In this document: positions 7,055-16,266 of the stretch, in pieces
Numbering within the stretch: the stretch's first letter is position 1
How the letters are laid out: the number at the start of each line of letters is the position of its first letter
DNA from: Cellulomonas sp.
GTDB taxonomy: Bacteria; Actinomycetota; Actinomycetes; Actinomycetales; Cellulomonadaceae
DNA: 64,000 bases
Direction of reading: 5' to 3'
Assembly: GCF_015234515.1 (NCBI RefSeq)
Contig: NZ_JADGMY010000010.1
Coordinates: 1 to 64,000, forward strand
The notes under the pieces: generated by a model
Seen by the model: the letters and a program-made list of their open reading frames with translations, nothing else
What the model was told of the DNA's origin: nothing
Databases searched by the model: none
Made by a program: the position numbers and the translations under genes

Positions 7055-8644
7055 TCACAGACCCCCGAGGATGCGTCCCACGACGATCTTGGTGATCATC
7101 GCCGCGGGGTACACGAGCGCGTAGCCGAGGGCCACGCGAGCGTCGTACCCGGTGCGCGCGTTGGCGAACGCCAGGACCGCGGGCTGGGTCTGCGCGCCGC
7201 CCATGATGCCGGAGAGCCGGGTCCCGCCGATCGCGAAGACGCGCCGCATGACGAGGTACAGCCCGGCAGCGACGACTGCCGTGACGACGACCCCGAGCGC
7301 GAGGATGCGCAACCAGTCGCCCGACGTGAAGGCGGCTCCGATCTGCGCGCCGGCCTTGGAGCCCGCCTGTGCGAGGAAGACCAGCAGGCCGAGCTCGGCG
7401 ATGGCCTGCGCCGCCGTGTACGGCATCGCGGTGACCACCGGGCCGATGCGGCCGATGCGGCCGAGCACCAGGCCGACGAGGAGCGTGCCCGCCGCGGACC
7501 CGATCTTGAAGACGCTGCCGCCGACCGGGATCGCCGCCGCGCCCAGCAGGATCCCCAGGGCCATGCCGACGCCCAGCACGACCGGCATGATGTCGGACAG
7601 CCCGCGCGAGGAGTCGCCGAACCACGCCGAGACCTCCGCCATGCGCTCGCGCGGGGCGATGACCCGGACGCGGTCCCCCAGCTGGAGCTGGAAGTCGTCG
7701 GTGGCGACGACGTCCACGTCGCCGCGACGCACGCGGGAGATCGTGGCGCCGAACCGGTGCAGCAGGTCCAGCTCGGCGATCGTGTGACCCGCGGCACGCT
7801 CGTCCGAGACCGTGACGCGGCGCACGTCGAGGTAGAGCCTGTCCGCCTCGAGACGGTGCGACGACGTGTGCCCGAGCTCGCGCGTGACCGCGTCGACCTC
7901 CTCCGTCGGCCCGACGACGGTGACGAGGTCGTCGAGCAGCAGCAGGTCGGTCGCGTCCGCCGTCTTGATGGGCGACTGCTCACCGCGACGCACCCGCGAG
8001 AACTTGATGCGGTCGCCGTGCTGGTCCTCGAGGTCCTGGATGCGGGGCCGTCCCGTGACCTCGACGCGCACGGTCCGACTGACGAGCGTCGGCGGCGCGT
8101 CGGTGTCCTGCTCACGGTGGCGCAGCGCGGCGGACACGGCGACGAGCATCCCCACGACGCCGAACAGGTACGTCACGGCGTACCCGATGGTGGGGCCCGT
8201 CGCGTCACCCGCGGCGTCGCGTGCGGCCGCGAGCGCCGGTGTGTTGGTCACCGCCCCCGCCCAGGCCCCGGCGACCACCGCGCGGTCCAGGCCGAGCAGA
8301 CCTCCGACCGCCACGGCGACACCACCGCTGGCCGCCAGCACGCCCGCCATGGCGAGGATGGGTCCGAGGCTGCGACGCAGCGAGGAGAAGAAGGTCGCGC
8401 CCGAGACGAGCCCCACGCAGAACGTGAACAGCGCCAGGCCGAGCGTGCCCAGCGCCTCGGTGATCTCGAGGTCGATGCCGTAGGACGACGCCCACGCCGA
8501 CAGCGCGATCGCGAGGAACAGCACCGCGGCCGCACTCAGTCCGACGCCGCGCACCTTGACGTGCCCGACGGCGGAGCCGACGCCGATGACGATGAAGAGC
8601 AGGAGGACAGGCTGCTGGGCGAGGAAGACGAAGACCTCGGACAT
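7055..8644 (-). CDS. AspT/YidE-type transporter with two TrkA-C domains
   Basis: A 529-residue membrane protein of the aspartate:alanine exchanger (AAE) family. It has about five helices at each end (residues 1-170 and 370-529) flanking a soluble middle with two TrkA_C/RCK-C-like domains (VEVTGRPRIQDLEDQHGDRIKFSRVRRG and VRRVTVSDERAAGHTIAELDL). Both membrane halves carry the duplicated motifs GLALFTFCVGLVSG and ELGLLVFLAQAGSKAG, and both TNTPALAAARDAAG and GGAQTQPAVLAFAN. The substrate is unknown; family members move aspartate, succinate or similar. The ATG at 8644 has GGAG seven bases upstream. Confidence 0.88.
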   Translation of the reverse strand: MSEVFVFLAQQPVLLLFIVIGVGSAVGHVKVRGVGLSAAAVLFLAIALSAWASSYGIDLEITEALGTLGLALFTFCVGLVSGATFFSSLRRSLGPILAMAGVLAASGGVAVAVGGLLGLDRAVVAGAWAGAVTNTPALAAARDAAGDATGPTIGYAVTYLFGVVGMLVAVSAALRHREQDTDAPPTLVSRTVRVEVTGRPRIQDLEDQHGDRIKFSRVRRGEQSPIKTADATDLLLLDDLVTVVGPTEEVDAVTRELGHTSSHRLEADRLYLDVRRVTVSDERAAGHTIAELDLLHRFGATISRVRRGDVDVVATDDFQLQLGDRVRVIAPRERMAEVSAWFGDSSRGLSDIMPVVLGVGMALGILLGAAAIPVGGSVFKIGSAAGTLLVGLVLGRIGRIGPVVTAMPYTAAQAIAELGLLVFLAQAGSKAGAQIGAAFTSGDWLRILALGVVVTAVVAAGLYLVMRRVFAIGGTRLSGIMGGAQTQPAVLAFANARTGYDARVALGYALVYPAAMITKIVVGRILGGL

Positions 8645-8762
8645 CACGGCTCCACGGGACGCTGCGGGCGCCGCGGGACGACGGCGTTGCCTCCCCCCAT
8701 TGAAGACCTCGCCGCGTCCGGCTGCGTGGTCCCAAGGGCCCGGTCCGGGCCGGCGGCGTCCG

Positions 8763-10385
8763 TCAGCCGGTCGGGCGCCCGACCCCCGGCAGGCCGAGCA
8801 CGACGGGACCCGTGGGCGCGCCGGTCGTGCCGCAGCCCGTGCCCGCGTCGCCGTGGGCGTGCTCCTCGCGGCCCTCGGCACGCGCCTGCCAGGCGTCCCC
8901 CGCCCGGGTACGACGCACGAGGAACGTCCCTGCGGGTGACAGCGCCGAGTCCGCCACGAGGTGGTGCGGAGCGGCCTGCGTGACCTGCACGGTCACCAGG
9001 TCCCCGGGGCGCGGTGCGTCGGCCGGTGCCAGACCTGCGGGCAGCGCGAGGTGCACGAGCCGGTTGTCCTGCGCCCGGCCCGAGATGCGGGCGGTCGCGC
9101 CGTCCTTCCGTCCTTCCCCCTGCGCGACGAGGACGTCGACCGTGCGGCCGACCTGGGCGGCGTTCTCCTCGCCGGAGATCCGCTCCTGCAGCGCGACGAG
9201 CCGCTCGTACCGCTCCTGCACGACGCTCTTCGGCAGCTGGTCGGGCAGGTCGGCGGCGGGCGTGCCCGGCCGTGGCGAGTACTGGAAGGTGAACGCGGAC
9301 GAGAAGCGCGCCGCCTCGACCACGCGCAGCGTCTCGAGGAAGTCCTCCTCCGTCTCGCCCGGGAACCCGACGATCACGTCCGTCGTGATCGCCGCGTGCG
9401 GGATCGCGGCGCGGACGCGCTCGAGGATCCCGAGGAACCGGTCGGACCGGTAGGAGCGACGCATCGCGCGCAGCACCCTGTCCGAGCCCGACTGCAGGGG
9501 CATGTGCAGCTGCGGCATGACCGTCGGGGTGTCCGCCATCGCCTCGATCACGTCGTCGGTGAAGGCGGCCGGGTGCGGCGAGGTGAAACGGACCCGCTCC
9601 AGCCCCGGGACGGCACCCACCGCGCGCAGCAGCTTGCCGAACGCGTGCCGGTCCCCGAACCCCACGCCGTACGAGTTGACGTTCTGGCCCAGCAGGGTGA
9701 CCTCGATGGCGCCCGTCGCGACGAGCGCCTCGACCTCGGCGAGGATCTCGCCCGGTCGCCGGTCACGCTCCTTGCCCCGCAGGTGGGGGACGATGCAGAA
9801 CGTGCACGTGTTGTTGCACCCGACACTGATCGACACCCATCCCGCGTACACCGACTCACGACGGGTGGGCAGCGTGCTCGGGAAGACCTGCAGCGACTCG
9901 GCGATCTCGACCTCGGCCGCCGCGTTGTGGCGGGACCTCTCGAGGAGCGCGGGCAGCACGTCGAGGTTGTGCGTGCCGAACACCACGTCGACCCACGGCG
10001 CCCGCTCGACGATCCCCGCCCGGTCCTTCTGGGCCAGGCACCCGCCGACGGCGATCTGCATGCCCCCCGGACGCGACCTCTTGGTCCCCGCGAGGCGACC
10101 GAGGTTGCCGTACAGCTTGTCCGCCGCGTTCTCCCGGACCGCGCACGTGTTGATGACCAGGACGTCGACGTCCTCGGCGGCGGCGGCCGCCGCAGGAGCG
10201 GCCACGTAGCCGGCCTGCTCGAGCATGCCGGCCATGTGCTCGGAGTCGTGGACGTTCATCTGGCAGCCGAGCGTCTTGACGAGGTACGTGCGCGGGGTCC
10301 CGTCGGCGCGCACGGACCCGCCGACGGGGTCGGTCGCGGGATCGGGCGCGTCCGCGGGGGCGGGGGCAGGCAGGGTCGTGGACAT
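8763..10385 (-). CDS. miaB: tRNA-2-methylthio-N6-dimethylallyladenosine synthase
   Basis: A 540-residue radical SAM methylthiotransferase that converts i6A37 to ms2i6A37, acting after MiaA. Domains: an amino-terminal UPF0004 domain with cysteines in [28 protein letters not shown] and [10 protein letters not shown]; the radical SAM domain with [20 protein letters not shown]; and a C-terminal TRAM domain. The last ~45 residues are an extra Gly/Ala-rich tail, so it is longer than the usual 450-510. The ATG at 10385 is preceded by both GGAGG and, seven bases upstream, TACCCT, so it may be leaderless. Confidence 0.96.
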   Translation of the reverse strand: MSTTLPAPAPADAPDPATDPVGGSVRADGTPRTYLVKTLGCQMNVHDSEHMAGMLEQAGYVAAPAAAAAAEDVDVLVINTCAVRENAADKLYGNLGRLAGTKRSRPGGMQIAVGGCLAQKDRAGIVERAPWVDVVFGTHNLDVLPALLERSRHNAAAEVEIAESLQVFPSTLPTRRESVYAGWVSISVGCNNTCTFCIVPHLRGKERDRRPGEILAEVEALVATGAIEVTLLGQNVNSYGVGFGDRHAFGKLLRAVGAVPGLERVRFTSPHPAAFTDDVIEAMADTPTVMPQLHMPLQSGSDRVLRAMRRSYRSDRFLGILERVRAAIPHAAITTDVIVGFPGETEEDFLETLRVVEAARFSSAFTFQYSPRPGTPAADLPDQLPKSVVQERYERLVALQERISGEENAAQVGRTVDVLVAQGEGRKDGATARISGRAQDNRLVHLALPAGLAPADAPRPGDLVTVQVTQAAPHHLVADSALSPAGTFLVRRTRAGDAWQARAEGREEHAHGDAGTGCGTTGAPTGPVVLGLPGVGRPTG

Positions 10386-10447
10386 CGCCTCCAGGGTACG
10401 ACCCGACGCTCCGCGGACCGCGCGTCCGCCACGCGTCGGCCGCAACG

Positions 10448-10485
10448 GGCCATTACGCGCGAACCGGCCGTTACGGGACCGTGAC
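10448..10485 (+). promoter_or_regulatory. Direct repeat GGCCRTTACG x2, candidate activator site of the glutamate operon
   Basis: GGCCATTACG at 10448-10457 is repeated as GGCCGTTACG at 10466-10475, 18 bases apart. The second copy is part of GTTAC-n6-GTGAC, which resembles but does not fully match the GlnR consensus gTnAC-n6-GaAAC. The repeats lie about 45-80 bases before the predicted transcription start of the glutamate operon, a position suited to an activator. The regulator is not identified. Confidence 0.35.
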
Positions 10486-10517
10486 GTGCAGTCATGGCGC
10501 CGGCAACAAGTCACCCG

Positions 10518-10523
10518 TAGGTT
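10518..10523 (+). promoter_or_regulatory. -10 box TAGGTT for leaderless glutamate operon mRNA
   Basis: TAGGTT ends six bases before the ATG at 10530. No Shine-Dalgarno sequence precedes this ATG, which fits a transcript starting at the start codon itself. Confidence 0.5.
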
Positions 10524-10529
10524 CGACCA

Positions 10530-11324
10530 ATGGCCGACAGCATCACGGCGGGGCCCCGGCCCGCGGACGTCACGACACGACCCACCGGCGAGCCACTGAT
10601 CGTCCTGGACCACGTCGACAAGCACTTCGGGGACCTGCACGTCCTGCGCGACGTCAACCTCACGATCCACCGGGGCGAGGTCGTCGTCGTCATCGGGCCG
10701 TCGGGCTCGGGCAAGTCGACGCTGTGCCGGACGATCAACCGGCTGGAGACGATCGACTCCGGCACGATCTTGGTCGACGGCAAGCCGCTGCCCGCCGAGG
10801 GGCGCGAGCTGGCGCGCCTGCGCGCGGACGTGGGCATGGTGTTCCAGTCGTTCAACCTGTTCGCGCACCGCACCGTGCTGGAGAACGTGACGCTCGGCCA
10901 GGTCAAGGCCAAGGGTGTGAAGCCCGCGGTCGCCAGGGCGACGGCCATGGAGCTCCTCGACCGGGTCGGGGTCGCGGACCAGGCGGCCAAGCGGCCCGCT
11001 CAGCTCTCCGGCGGGCAGCAGCAGCGCGTCGCCATCGCCCGCGCGCTGGCCATGAAGCCCCAGGCGATGCTCTTCGACGAGCCGACCTCCGCGCTCGACC
11101 CCGAGATGATCAACGAGGTCCTCGACGTCATGGTCGGCCTCGCGCACGACGGGATGACGATGGTCGTGGTCACGCACGAGATGGGCTTCGCGCGGCGCGC
11201 CGCGAACCGCGTCGTGTTCATGGACGCCGGCCAGGTCGTCGAGGAGGCCGATCCCGAGACGTTCTTCACGGCGCCGCGCAGCGGCCGTGCGAAGGACTTC
11301 CTGTCCAAGATCCTGACCCACTGA
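10530..11324 (+). CDS. gluA: Glutamate ABC transporter, ATP-binding protein
   Basis: A 264-residue polar amino acid ABC ATPase, the energising subunit of a GluABCD-type glutamate importer. Seen: Walker [11 protein letters not shown] at about residue 57, Q-loop [18 protein letters not shown], signature [15 protein letters not shown], Walker [15 protein letters not shown] and switch His in [11 protein letters not shown]. All nucleotide-binding motifs are intact. It is the first gene of a four-gene operon (ATPase, lipoprotein, two permeases), the same order as Corynebacterium gluABCD. The residues before [13 protein letters not shown] are a variable extension. Confidence 0.93.
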   Translation: MADSITAGPRPADVTTRPTGEPLIVLDHVDKHFGDLHVLRDVNLTIHRGEVVVVIGPSGSGKSTLCRTINRLETIDSGTILVDGKPLPAEGRELARLRADVGMVFQSFNLFAHRTVLENVTLGQVKAKGVKPAVARATAMELLDRVGVADQAAKRPAQLSGGQQQRVAIARALAMKPQAMLFDEPTSALDPEMINEVLDVMVGLAHDGMTMVVVTHEMGFARRAANRVVFMDAGQVVEEADPETFFTAPRSGRAKDFLSKILTH

Positions 11325-11371
11325 CCCGCACCTCAGACGGACCGATGATGGACGAACGAAGGGAAGCGCTC

Positions 11372-12244
11372 ATGCGTGCACGACGACTGGCGATCGCCCT
11401 CACCGCGGTGGCAGCACTCACGCTCGGAGCCTGCTCGGGCAACGCCGACGAGGCGGACGACGCCGCGGACCCGGGTGCCGCAGAGACCGAGACGAGCGAG
11501 GGCGGTGCCGAGGGGACCCTGCGCATCGGCATCAAGTTCGACCAGCCAGGCCTGGGCTACCAGGACGGCAGCGACTACACCGGCTTCGACGTCGCGGTCG
11601 CGAAGTACGTCGCCGACAAGCTGGGCTACGGCGCCGACCAGATCGAGTGGGTCCAGGCGCCGTCCGCGCAGCGCGAGACCATGCTGCAGAACGCCCAGGT
11701 CGACATGATCTTCGCGACGTACTCGATCACCGACAAGCGCAAGGAGGTCGTCGGGTTCGCCGGGCCGTACTTCGTCGCCGGGCAGGACCTGCTGGTCGCC
11801 GCCGACGACGACTCGATCTCCGGCCCCGAGGACCTCGAGGGCAAGAACCTGTGCTCGGTCACCGGCTCCACGTCGGCGCAGCGCATCAAGGACGAGTACG
11901 CGGCCGGCACCGAGCTGCTCGAGCAGCCGGGCTACGCCGAGTGCGTCACCGCCCTGGTGGCGGGCACCGTCGACGCGGTCACGACCGACGACATCATCCT
12001 CGCCGGTCTCGCCGCCATCCCTGCCAACGAGGGCAAGGTCAAGGTCGTCGGCAACCCGTTCTCCGAGGAGAACTACGGCGTCGGGCTCCCCAAGGACAGC
12101 GACGTCTGCGAGGACGTGAGCGCCGCCATCACCGAGATGATCGAGGACGGCTCCTGGCAGGAGGCGCTCGACGAGAACGTCGGTGCCTCCGGCTACGTCC
12201 CGAACGACGAGCTGAACCCGCCGACGGTCGCCGCGTGCGCCTGA
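11372..12244 (+). CDS. gluB: Glutamate ABC transporter, substrate-binding lipoprotein
   Basis: A 290-residue solute-binding protein. The N-terminus is a lipoprotein signal: basic MRARR, hydrophobic AIALTAVAALT, lipobox LGAC, then a Glu/Ala/Asp-rich linker. The binding domain (family 3) starts at LRIGIKFDQPGLGYQD and includes YTGFDVAVAKYVADKLG, NAQVDMIFATYSITDKRKEVVGFAGPYF and GYAECVTALVAGTVDAVTTDDIILAG. It captures glutamate or a similar polar amino acid outside the membrane. The ATG at 11372 has GGGAAG upstream; in-frame ATGs at 11345 and 11348 are less likely because they put charged residues before the signal. Confidence 0.92.
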   Translation: MRARRLAIALTAVAALTLGACSGNADEADDAADPGAAETETSEGGAEGTLRIGIKFDQPGLGYQDGSDYTGFDVAVAKYVADKLGYGADQIEWVQAPSAQRETMLQNAQVDMIFATYSITDKRKEVVGFAGPYFVAGQDLLVAADDDSISGPEDLEGKNLCSVTGSTSAQRIKDEYAAGTELLEQPGYAECVTALVAGTVDAVTTDDIILAGLAAIPANEGKVKVVGNPFSEENYGVGLPKDSDVCEDVSAAITEMIEDGSWQEALDENVGASGYVPNDELNPPTVAACA

Positions 12245-12262
12245 CCATCGCCTGACCGCCGC

Positions 12263-12302
12263 CCCCGGGGCCGGTCCCGCCCACGGCGGGACGGCCCCGG
12301 GG
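12263..12302 (+). terminator. GC-rich hairpin between binding-protein and permease genes
   Basis: An 18-bp stem with a single one-base bulge and a 3-base loop: CCCCGGGGCC-g-GTCCCGCC pairs with GGCGGGACGGCCCCGGGG. There is no U tract. It sits 19 bases after the binding-protein stop and 34 bases before the permease start. It can act as a partial terminator or as a 3' stabiliser of the upstream mRNA. Confidence 0.75.
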
Positions 12303-12336
12303 CACGCCCACCGCACCGCACCCTCGGGAGGCCCGG

Positions 12337-13026
12337 GTGGACGAGGGGTACCTCGACCAGTTCCTGTCCCTGTTCGACCAGTTCGACGTGCTCGGCGCGT
12401 TCTGGGTGAACATCCAGCTCACGCTGTACGCCGCCGTCATCGCCCTGGTGGTCGGCACGGTGCTCGCGCTCATGCGGATCTCACCGGTCCCGAGCCTGCG
12501 CTGGGCCGGTGCCACGTACGTGACGCTGCTGCGGAACACGCCGCTGACCATCATCATCGTGTTCTGCGTGCTCGGCCTGTGGGGGCAGCTGGGTCTCACG
12601 CTCTCGAGCGACTTCCAGACCAACTTCTTCCGGCTCGCGGTGCTGGGCCTGGCCGTCTACCACGCCGCGTTCGTGTGCGAGGCGCTGCGCTCGGGGGTCA
12701 ACACGGTCCCCGTCGGCCAGGCCGAGGCGGCCCGTGCGATCGGGCTGGGGTTCTGGCCGGCGGCGCGGCTCGTCATCCTGCCCCAGGCGTTCCGCGGTGC
12801 GGTCGCGCCGTTGGGCAACGTGCTCATCGCCCTCATCAAGAACTCCACGGTCGCCGCCGCCGGCTCGGTGGCCGAGACGTCAGGACTCATGCGGACCATG
12901 ATCGAGTTCCGTCCGGACGTCATCTTCGCGATCTTCCTCACCTTCGCGATCGGCTACGTCATCATCGTCGTGCCTGTCGGCCTCGCGACGACCTCCCTGT
13001 CCCGACGCCTGGCGGTGGCCCGATGA
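12337..13026 (+). CDS. gluC: Glutamate ABC transporter, permease subunit
   Basis: A 229-residue inner-membrane permease of the HisMQ type with about five helices. The EAA loop is EAARAIGLGFWPAARLVILPQAFRGAVAPLGN, and the entry segment YVTLLRNTPLTIIIVF is also typical. It pairs with the next gene product to form the channel of the importer. The GTG at 12337 has GGGAGG about eight bases upstream. The stop overlaps the next gene by ATGA. Confidence 0.92.
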   Translation: MDEGYLDQFLSLFDQFDVLGAFWVNIQLTLYAAVIALVVGTVLALMRISPVPSLRWAGATYVTLLRNTPLTIIIVFCVLGLWGQLGLTLSSDFQTNFFRLAVLGLAVYHAAFVCEALRSGVNTVPVGQAEAARAIGLGFWPAARLVILPQAFRGAVAPLGNVLIALIKNSTVAAAGSVAETSGLMRTMIEFRPDVIFAIFLTFAIGYVIIVVPVGLATTSLSRRLAVAR

Positions 13027-13892
13027 GCGAGCTCGTCCTCTTCGACGTCCCCGGCCCGCGCACGCGGCGGCGGATGGTCGTCGTCAACGTGCTCGCCGTG
13101 CTCCTGGTGGCCGCGCTCGGCGCCTGGGCGCTCGTGCTCCTCGGTCGCAAGGGCCAGCTCGCGGCCGACCTCTGGCAGCCGTTCCTCGCCAGCAGCACAT
13201 GGGTCGACTACCTCCTGCCGGGCCTGCGCGACACGCTGCGAGCGGCCGGTCTGGCGATCGTGGCGTCAGCGGTGTTCGGACTCGTCTTCGGGCTCGGGAG
13301 GCTGTCGGGCTCCCGAGTCGTGCGCTGGCTGTCGGGCACCGTCGTGGAGTTCTTCCGGGCCGTGCCCGTGCTCCTCATGATGATCTTCTTCTACCAGGGC
13401 ATCTCCCAGCTCCGTGTCGTCGAGCCCCGGGACGTGCCGTTGCTCGCGGTGGTGCTGGCGCTGACCCTGTACAACGGGTCGGTGTTCGCCGAGCTCGTGC
13501 GCTCCGGGGTCCACAACCTGCCGCAGGGGCAGCGCGAGGCGGCCCTGGCGGTCGGCCTGCGGCCGGCGCAGTCGCTGCGCCTCGTCGAGGTGCCGCAGGC
13601 GCTGATCGCGATGCTCCCGGCCATCGCCTCGCAGCTGGTCGTCATCCTCAAGGACACGGCGCTCGGCGCGATCATCACGTACCCGGAGCTGCTGGACGCC
13701 TCCCGACGCTTCGGGTCGGGCAACGGCAACATCCTGCAGTCGCTGCTCGTCGCCGCGCTCGTGTTCATCGTCATCAACTACGCGCTGACGTCGTTCGCGC
13801 AGCGGCTCGCCTCCCGGGTGGGGCGGCTCACCGCAGGCGCCGCGAAGGCCGAGGCGCCTCCGCTCGTGGTGGCCACCGGCGCGGACCGCTAG
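13023..13892 (+). CDS. gluD: Glutamate ABC transporter, permease subunit
   Basis: A 289-residue HisMQ-type permease, the partner of the upstream gene. Helices begin with VVVNVLAVLLVAALGAWALVLL; the EAA loop is EAALAVGLRPAQSLRLVEVPQALIAMLPAIASQ, and EFFRAVPVLLMMIFF is the characteristic entry segment. The ATG overlaps the upstream TGA. The C-terminal ~25 residues are a basic and Ala-rich tail. It converges with RNase Y with only seven bases between the stops and no hairpin in the gap. Confidence 0.92.
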   Translation: MSELVLFDVPGPRTRRRMVVVNVLAVLLVAALGAWALVLLGRKGQLAADLWQPFLASSTWVDYLLPGLRDTLRAAGLAIVASAVFGLVFGLGRLSGSRVVRWLSGTVVEFFRAVPVLLMMIFFYQGISQLRVVEPRDVPLLAVVLALTLYNGSVFAELVRSGVHNLPQGQREAALAVGLRPAQSLRLVEVPQALIAMLPAIASQLVVILKDTALGAIITYPELLDASRRFGSGNGNILQSLLVAALVFIVINYALTSFAQRLASRVGRLTAGAAKAEAPPLVVATGADR

Positions 13893-13899
13893 ACGGGTC

Positions 13900-15432
13900 T
13901 CAGCCGGCGGTCGCACTCGCCCGCAGCTCGCGGACGACCGTCACCCGGATCTCCCCCGGGTACGTCAGGTCGGCCTCGATGTGCTTGGCGATCGACGACG
14001 CGAGCTGCGGCAGTGCGCGGTCGTCCACCTCGTCGGGCTCGACGACGACGCGCACCTCGCGGCCCGCCGCCATCGCGAGCGCCCGCCGGACACCGTCGTG
14101 GGCCGCGACGAGCGCCTCGAGCTCACCCATCCGCTCGACGTACTGGTCGATCTCCTGGCGGCGCGCACCGGGCCGTGCCGCCGAGATCGCGTCGGCCGCC
14201 TGGACGAGGACCGCCTCGACGGTCGTCGCGGGCACCTCGTCGTGGTGCGCAGCGATCGCGTTGACGACGGCGTCGGACTCACCCAGCCGACGTGCCAGGT
14301 CGGCGCCGACCGCCGCGTGCGTCCCCGGTACGTCGCCGGTGAGCGCCTTGCCCACGTCGTGCAGGAAGGCGCCCCGACGCGCGACCGTGACGTCGGCGCC
14401 GACCTCCGCCGCGATCCCGGCCGCGATCTGCGCGCTCTCGACGAGGTGCTCGAGCACGTTCTGGCCGTAGGAGGACCGCAGCCGCAGGCGGCCCATCGTG
14501 CGGACGAGCTCCGCGTGCAGCCCGTCGATCCCTGCTCGCTCGGTGGCGTCGTGCCCGGCGGCGTCGTGGCGGTCGTCCGCTCCTGCGAGGGCCTCGGCGT
14601 AGGCGGCCTCGATGCGCTGCGGGTGGATGCGCCCGTCTGCCATGAGCGCCTCGAGTGCGACCTGGGCGACCTCGCGGCGCTCGGCGTCGAAGCAGGACAG
14701 CACCACCGTGTCGGGCGTCTCGTCCACCAGGACGTTGACCCCGGTGAGTGCCTCGAAGTGGCGGATGTTGCGCCCTTCCTTGCCGATGATGCGGCCCTTC
14801 ATCTCGTCCGAGGGCAGCGGCAGGATCGACACGACGGGTTGAGCACTCGTGGGCACGGCCACGCGCTGCACGGCGGTCGCGACGATGCGCCGCGCCCGGG
14901 CCTCGGCGGTGCGTCGTGCCTGGGCCTCGGCGCGCCGCACCTGGGCGGCCGCGGCAGCGACCGCCTGGTCCGTGATGCGCCGGGTCAGCTCGGCCAGGGC
15001 CTCGTCGTGGGTGAGGCCGCTGACCGACTCCAGCTCGGCGCGCGCCTGCTCGCGTGCGTCGGCGAGCCGCTCGTTCGCCGCACGTTCGGCGTCGGCCAGC
15101 GTCCGGGCCGCGGCGCGTTCGGCCTTGTCGAGCTCACGGGCGCCTGCTCGCCTCAGCTCGGCGAGAGTCTCCGCCTCGCTGCGGGCCCGCCGCTCGAGAT
15201 CGGCCAGCTCGCCACGTTCGGCAGCGAGCTCGCGCTCCCGGTCTGCGACCCGTCGCTCGCGCCTCTCGGCGTCGGCGAGCATCGCCCGCGCGTCGTCACG
15301 GATCCGCGCGACGTCCTCGGTGGCGCCACGGCGGTGCTGGTCGGCCTCGCGGCGGGCGGTGAGCACCAGGATGAGTGCGACGAGGCACGCACCGAGCAGT
15401 CCCACGACGGTGGCGATCGGACCCGGCTCCAC
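13900..15432 (-). CDS. rny: Ribonuclease Y
   Basis: A 510-residue membrane-anchored endoribonuclease that starts mRNA decay. Layout: one helix (about residues 5-27, IATVVGLLGACLVALILVLTA), a long charged coiled coil (30-195, rich in AEAE and RAR), a KH domain (LPSDEMKGRIIGKEGRNIRHFEALTGVNV), an HD domain (AFLHDVGKALTGDVPGTH, AIAAHHDEV), and the terminal region ending RVTVVRELRA. The GTG at 15432 has AGGAGG with a 4-base spacer. It is close to the 520 residues usual for the family. Its neighbours recX/recA are a constant feature in several Micrococcales as far as I recall. Confidence 0.93.
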   Translation of the reverse strand: MEPGPIATVVGLLGACLVALILVLTARREADQHRRGATEDVARIRDDARAMLADAERRERRVADRERELAAERGELADLERRARSEAETLAELRRAGARELDKAERAAARTLADAERAANERLADAREQARAELESVSGLTHDEALAELTRRITDQAVAAAAAQVRRAEAQARRTAEARARRIVATAVQRVAVPTSAQPVVSILPLPSDEMKGRIIGKEGRNIRHFEALTGVNVLVDETPDTVVLSCFDAERREVAQVALEALMADGRIHPQRIEAAYAEALAGADDRHDAAGHDATERAGIDGLHAELVRTMGRLRLRSSYGQNVLEHLVESAQIAAGIAAEVGADVTVARRGAFLHDVGKALTGDVPGTHAAVGADLARRLGESDAVVNAIAAHHDEVPATTVEAVLVQAADAISAARPGARRQEIDQYVERMGELEALVAAHDGVRRALAMAAGREVRVVVEPDEVDDRALPQLASSIAKHIEADLTYPGEIRVTVVRELRASATAG

Positions 15433-15667
15433 AGGACCTCCTGACGGGGACGTCCTGGGCGGACGCCACACCACCATTGTCACCGCTCACCGGGGCGGAA
15501 CCGCCTCGCCGCGCCCGGCCGGGCGCCCGCCGACCTCGCCGGGCCGTGCGACGTCGGGGGCGGTCGCCGTCGATCGACCGGCACCTGCCGCCCGATCTCC
15601 GCCACGCCGTCACACCCCTGGGCATGCAGCAGCGGCCCGACCTGCCGCCCGACCCTCCGCCTGGACG
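15433..15667. other. Gene-free spacer between recX and rny
   Basis: This 235-base stretch holds no credible gene. On the minus strand, GACAAT at 15476-15481 is a plausible -10 box for rny with a ~40-base leader that carries AGGAGG. Nothing else stands out apart from Arg-coding low-complexity GC sequence. Confidence 0.4.
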
Positions 15668-16261
15668 TCAGACCTCGAGGTCGCCCAGGGACTCGTCGTC
15701 AACGTCCTCGGAGGCCAGTTCCTCGCGGACGATGCGGGCGACGAGGCCGGCCGAGTAGCCCTTGCGGCCCAGCGCACCGTAGATGCGCCGGATGCGCACC
15801 GCTGTCTCGAGGCCTGCGGTGGTGCGCAGCCGACGCCGGACGAGCTCACGAGCCGCCTGCTCCTCGTCGGCGTCGTCGACGTCCTCGAGTGCGACCGCCG
15901 CCGTCTCGTCGTCGATCCCCTTGCGCCGCAGCTCGACACCCAGCGCGCGACGGGACAGACCGCGCTCGGCGTGCCGCGACCGGACGAACATCCGCGCGTA
16001 CTCCTGGTCGTCGATGAGCCCGACCTCGGTGAACCGGTCGAGCACCCGCGTCGCGACGTCCGAGGGGACGTCGCGACGGGCGAGCGCGTCGGCCAGCTGC
16101 CCGCGCGACTGCGCCGCAGCCGCCAGGCGGCGCAGGACGATCGCCCGGGCCAGGGACTCAGGATCGGGTTCGGCGTCGTGCGCTGCCGAACCACCGTCCG
16201 GCGGCTCCGGAGCCGACCGGCCGCGGCGACGTGCCGCGGGCCGGCCGGTACGGTCTGCCAC
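15668..16261 (-). CDS. recX: RecX, regulator of RecA
   Basis: A 197-residue regulatory protein that binds RecA filaments and inhibits or modulates them. The family repeats are visible: ARAIVLRRLAAAAQSRGQLADALARRDVP, then RFTEVGLIDDQEYARMFVRSRHAERGLSRRALGVELRRKGI, and RRIYGALGRKGYSAGLVARIVREEL. The first ~40 residues are an Arg/Pro/Asp-rich variable region. The GTG at 16261 lies five bases after the recA stop, so it is co-transcribed with recA and shares its damage control. Confidence 0.9.
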   Translation of the reverse strand: MADRTGRPAARRRGRSAPEPPDGGSAAHDAEPDPESLARAIVLRRLAAAAQSRGQLADALARRDVPSDVATRVLDRFTEVGLIDDQEYARMFVRSRHAERGLSRRALGVELRRKGIDDETAAVALEDVDDADEEQAARELVRRRLRTTAGLETAVRIRRIYGALGRKGYSAGLVARIVREELASEDVDDESLGDLEV

Positions 16262-16266
16262 GCCTG

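Noticed and set aside
8645..8762. GC-rich inverted repeat GGCCCGG-T-CCGGGCC before the AspT-type gene
   Set aside because: With a one-base loop the real stem is only about five pairs; I do not count it as a terminator.
3541..11740. Further TGTCGGT cores, for example near 3541 (in dapF), 6145 (in ybjN) and 11731 (in gluB)
   Set aside because: They are inside coding sequence and lack an NANNNT box eight bases after the block, so they do not match the RecA-NDp arrangement.
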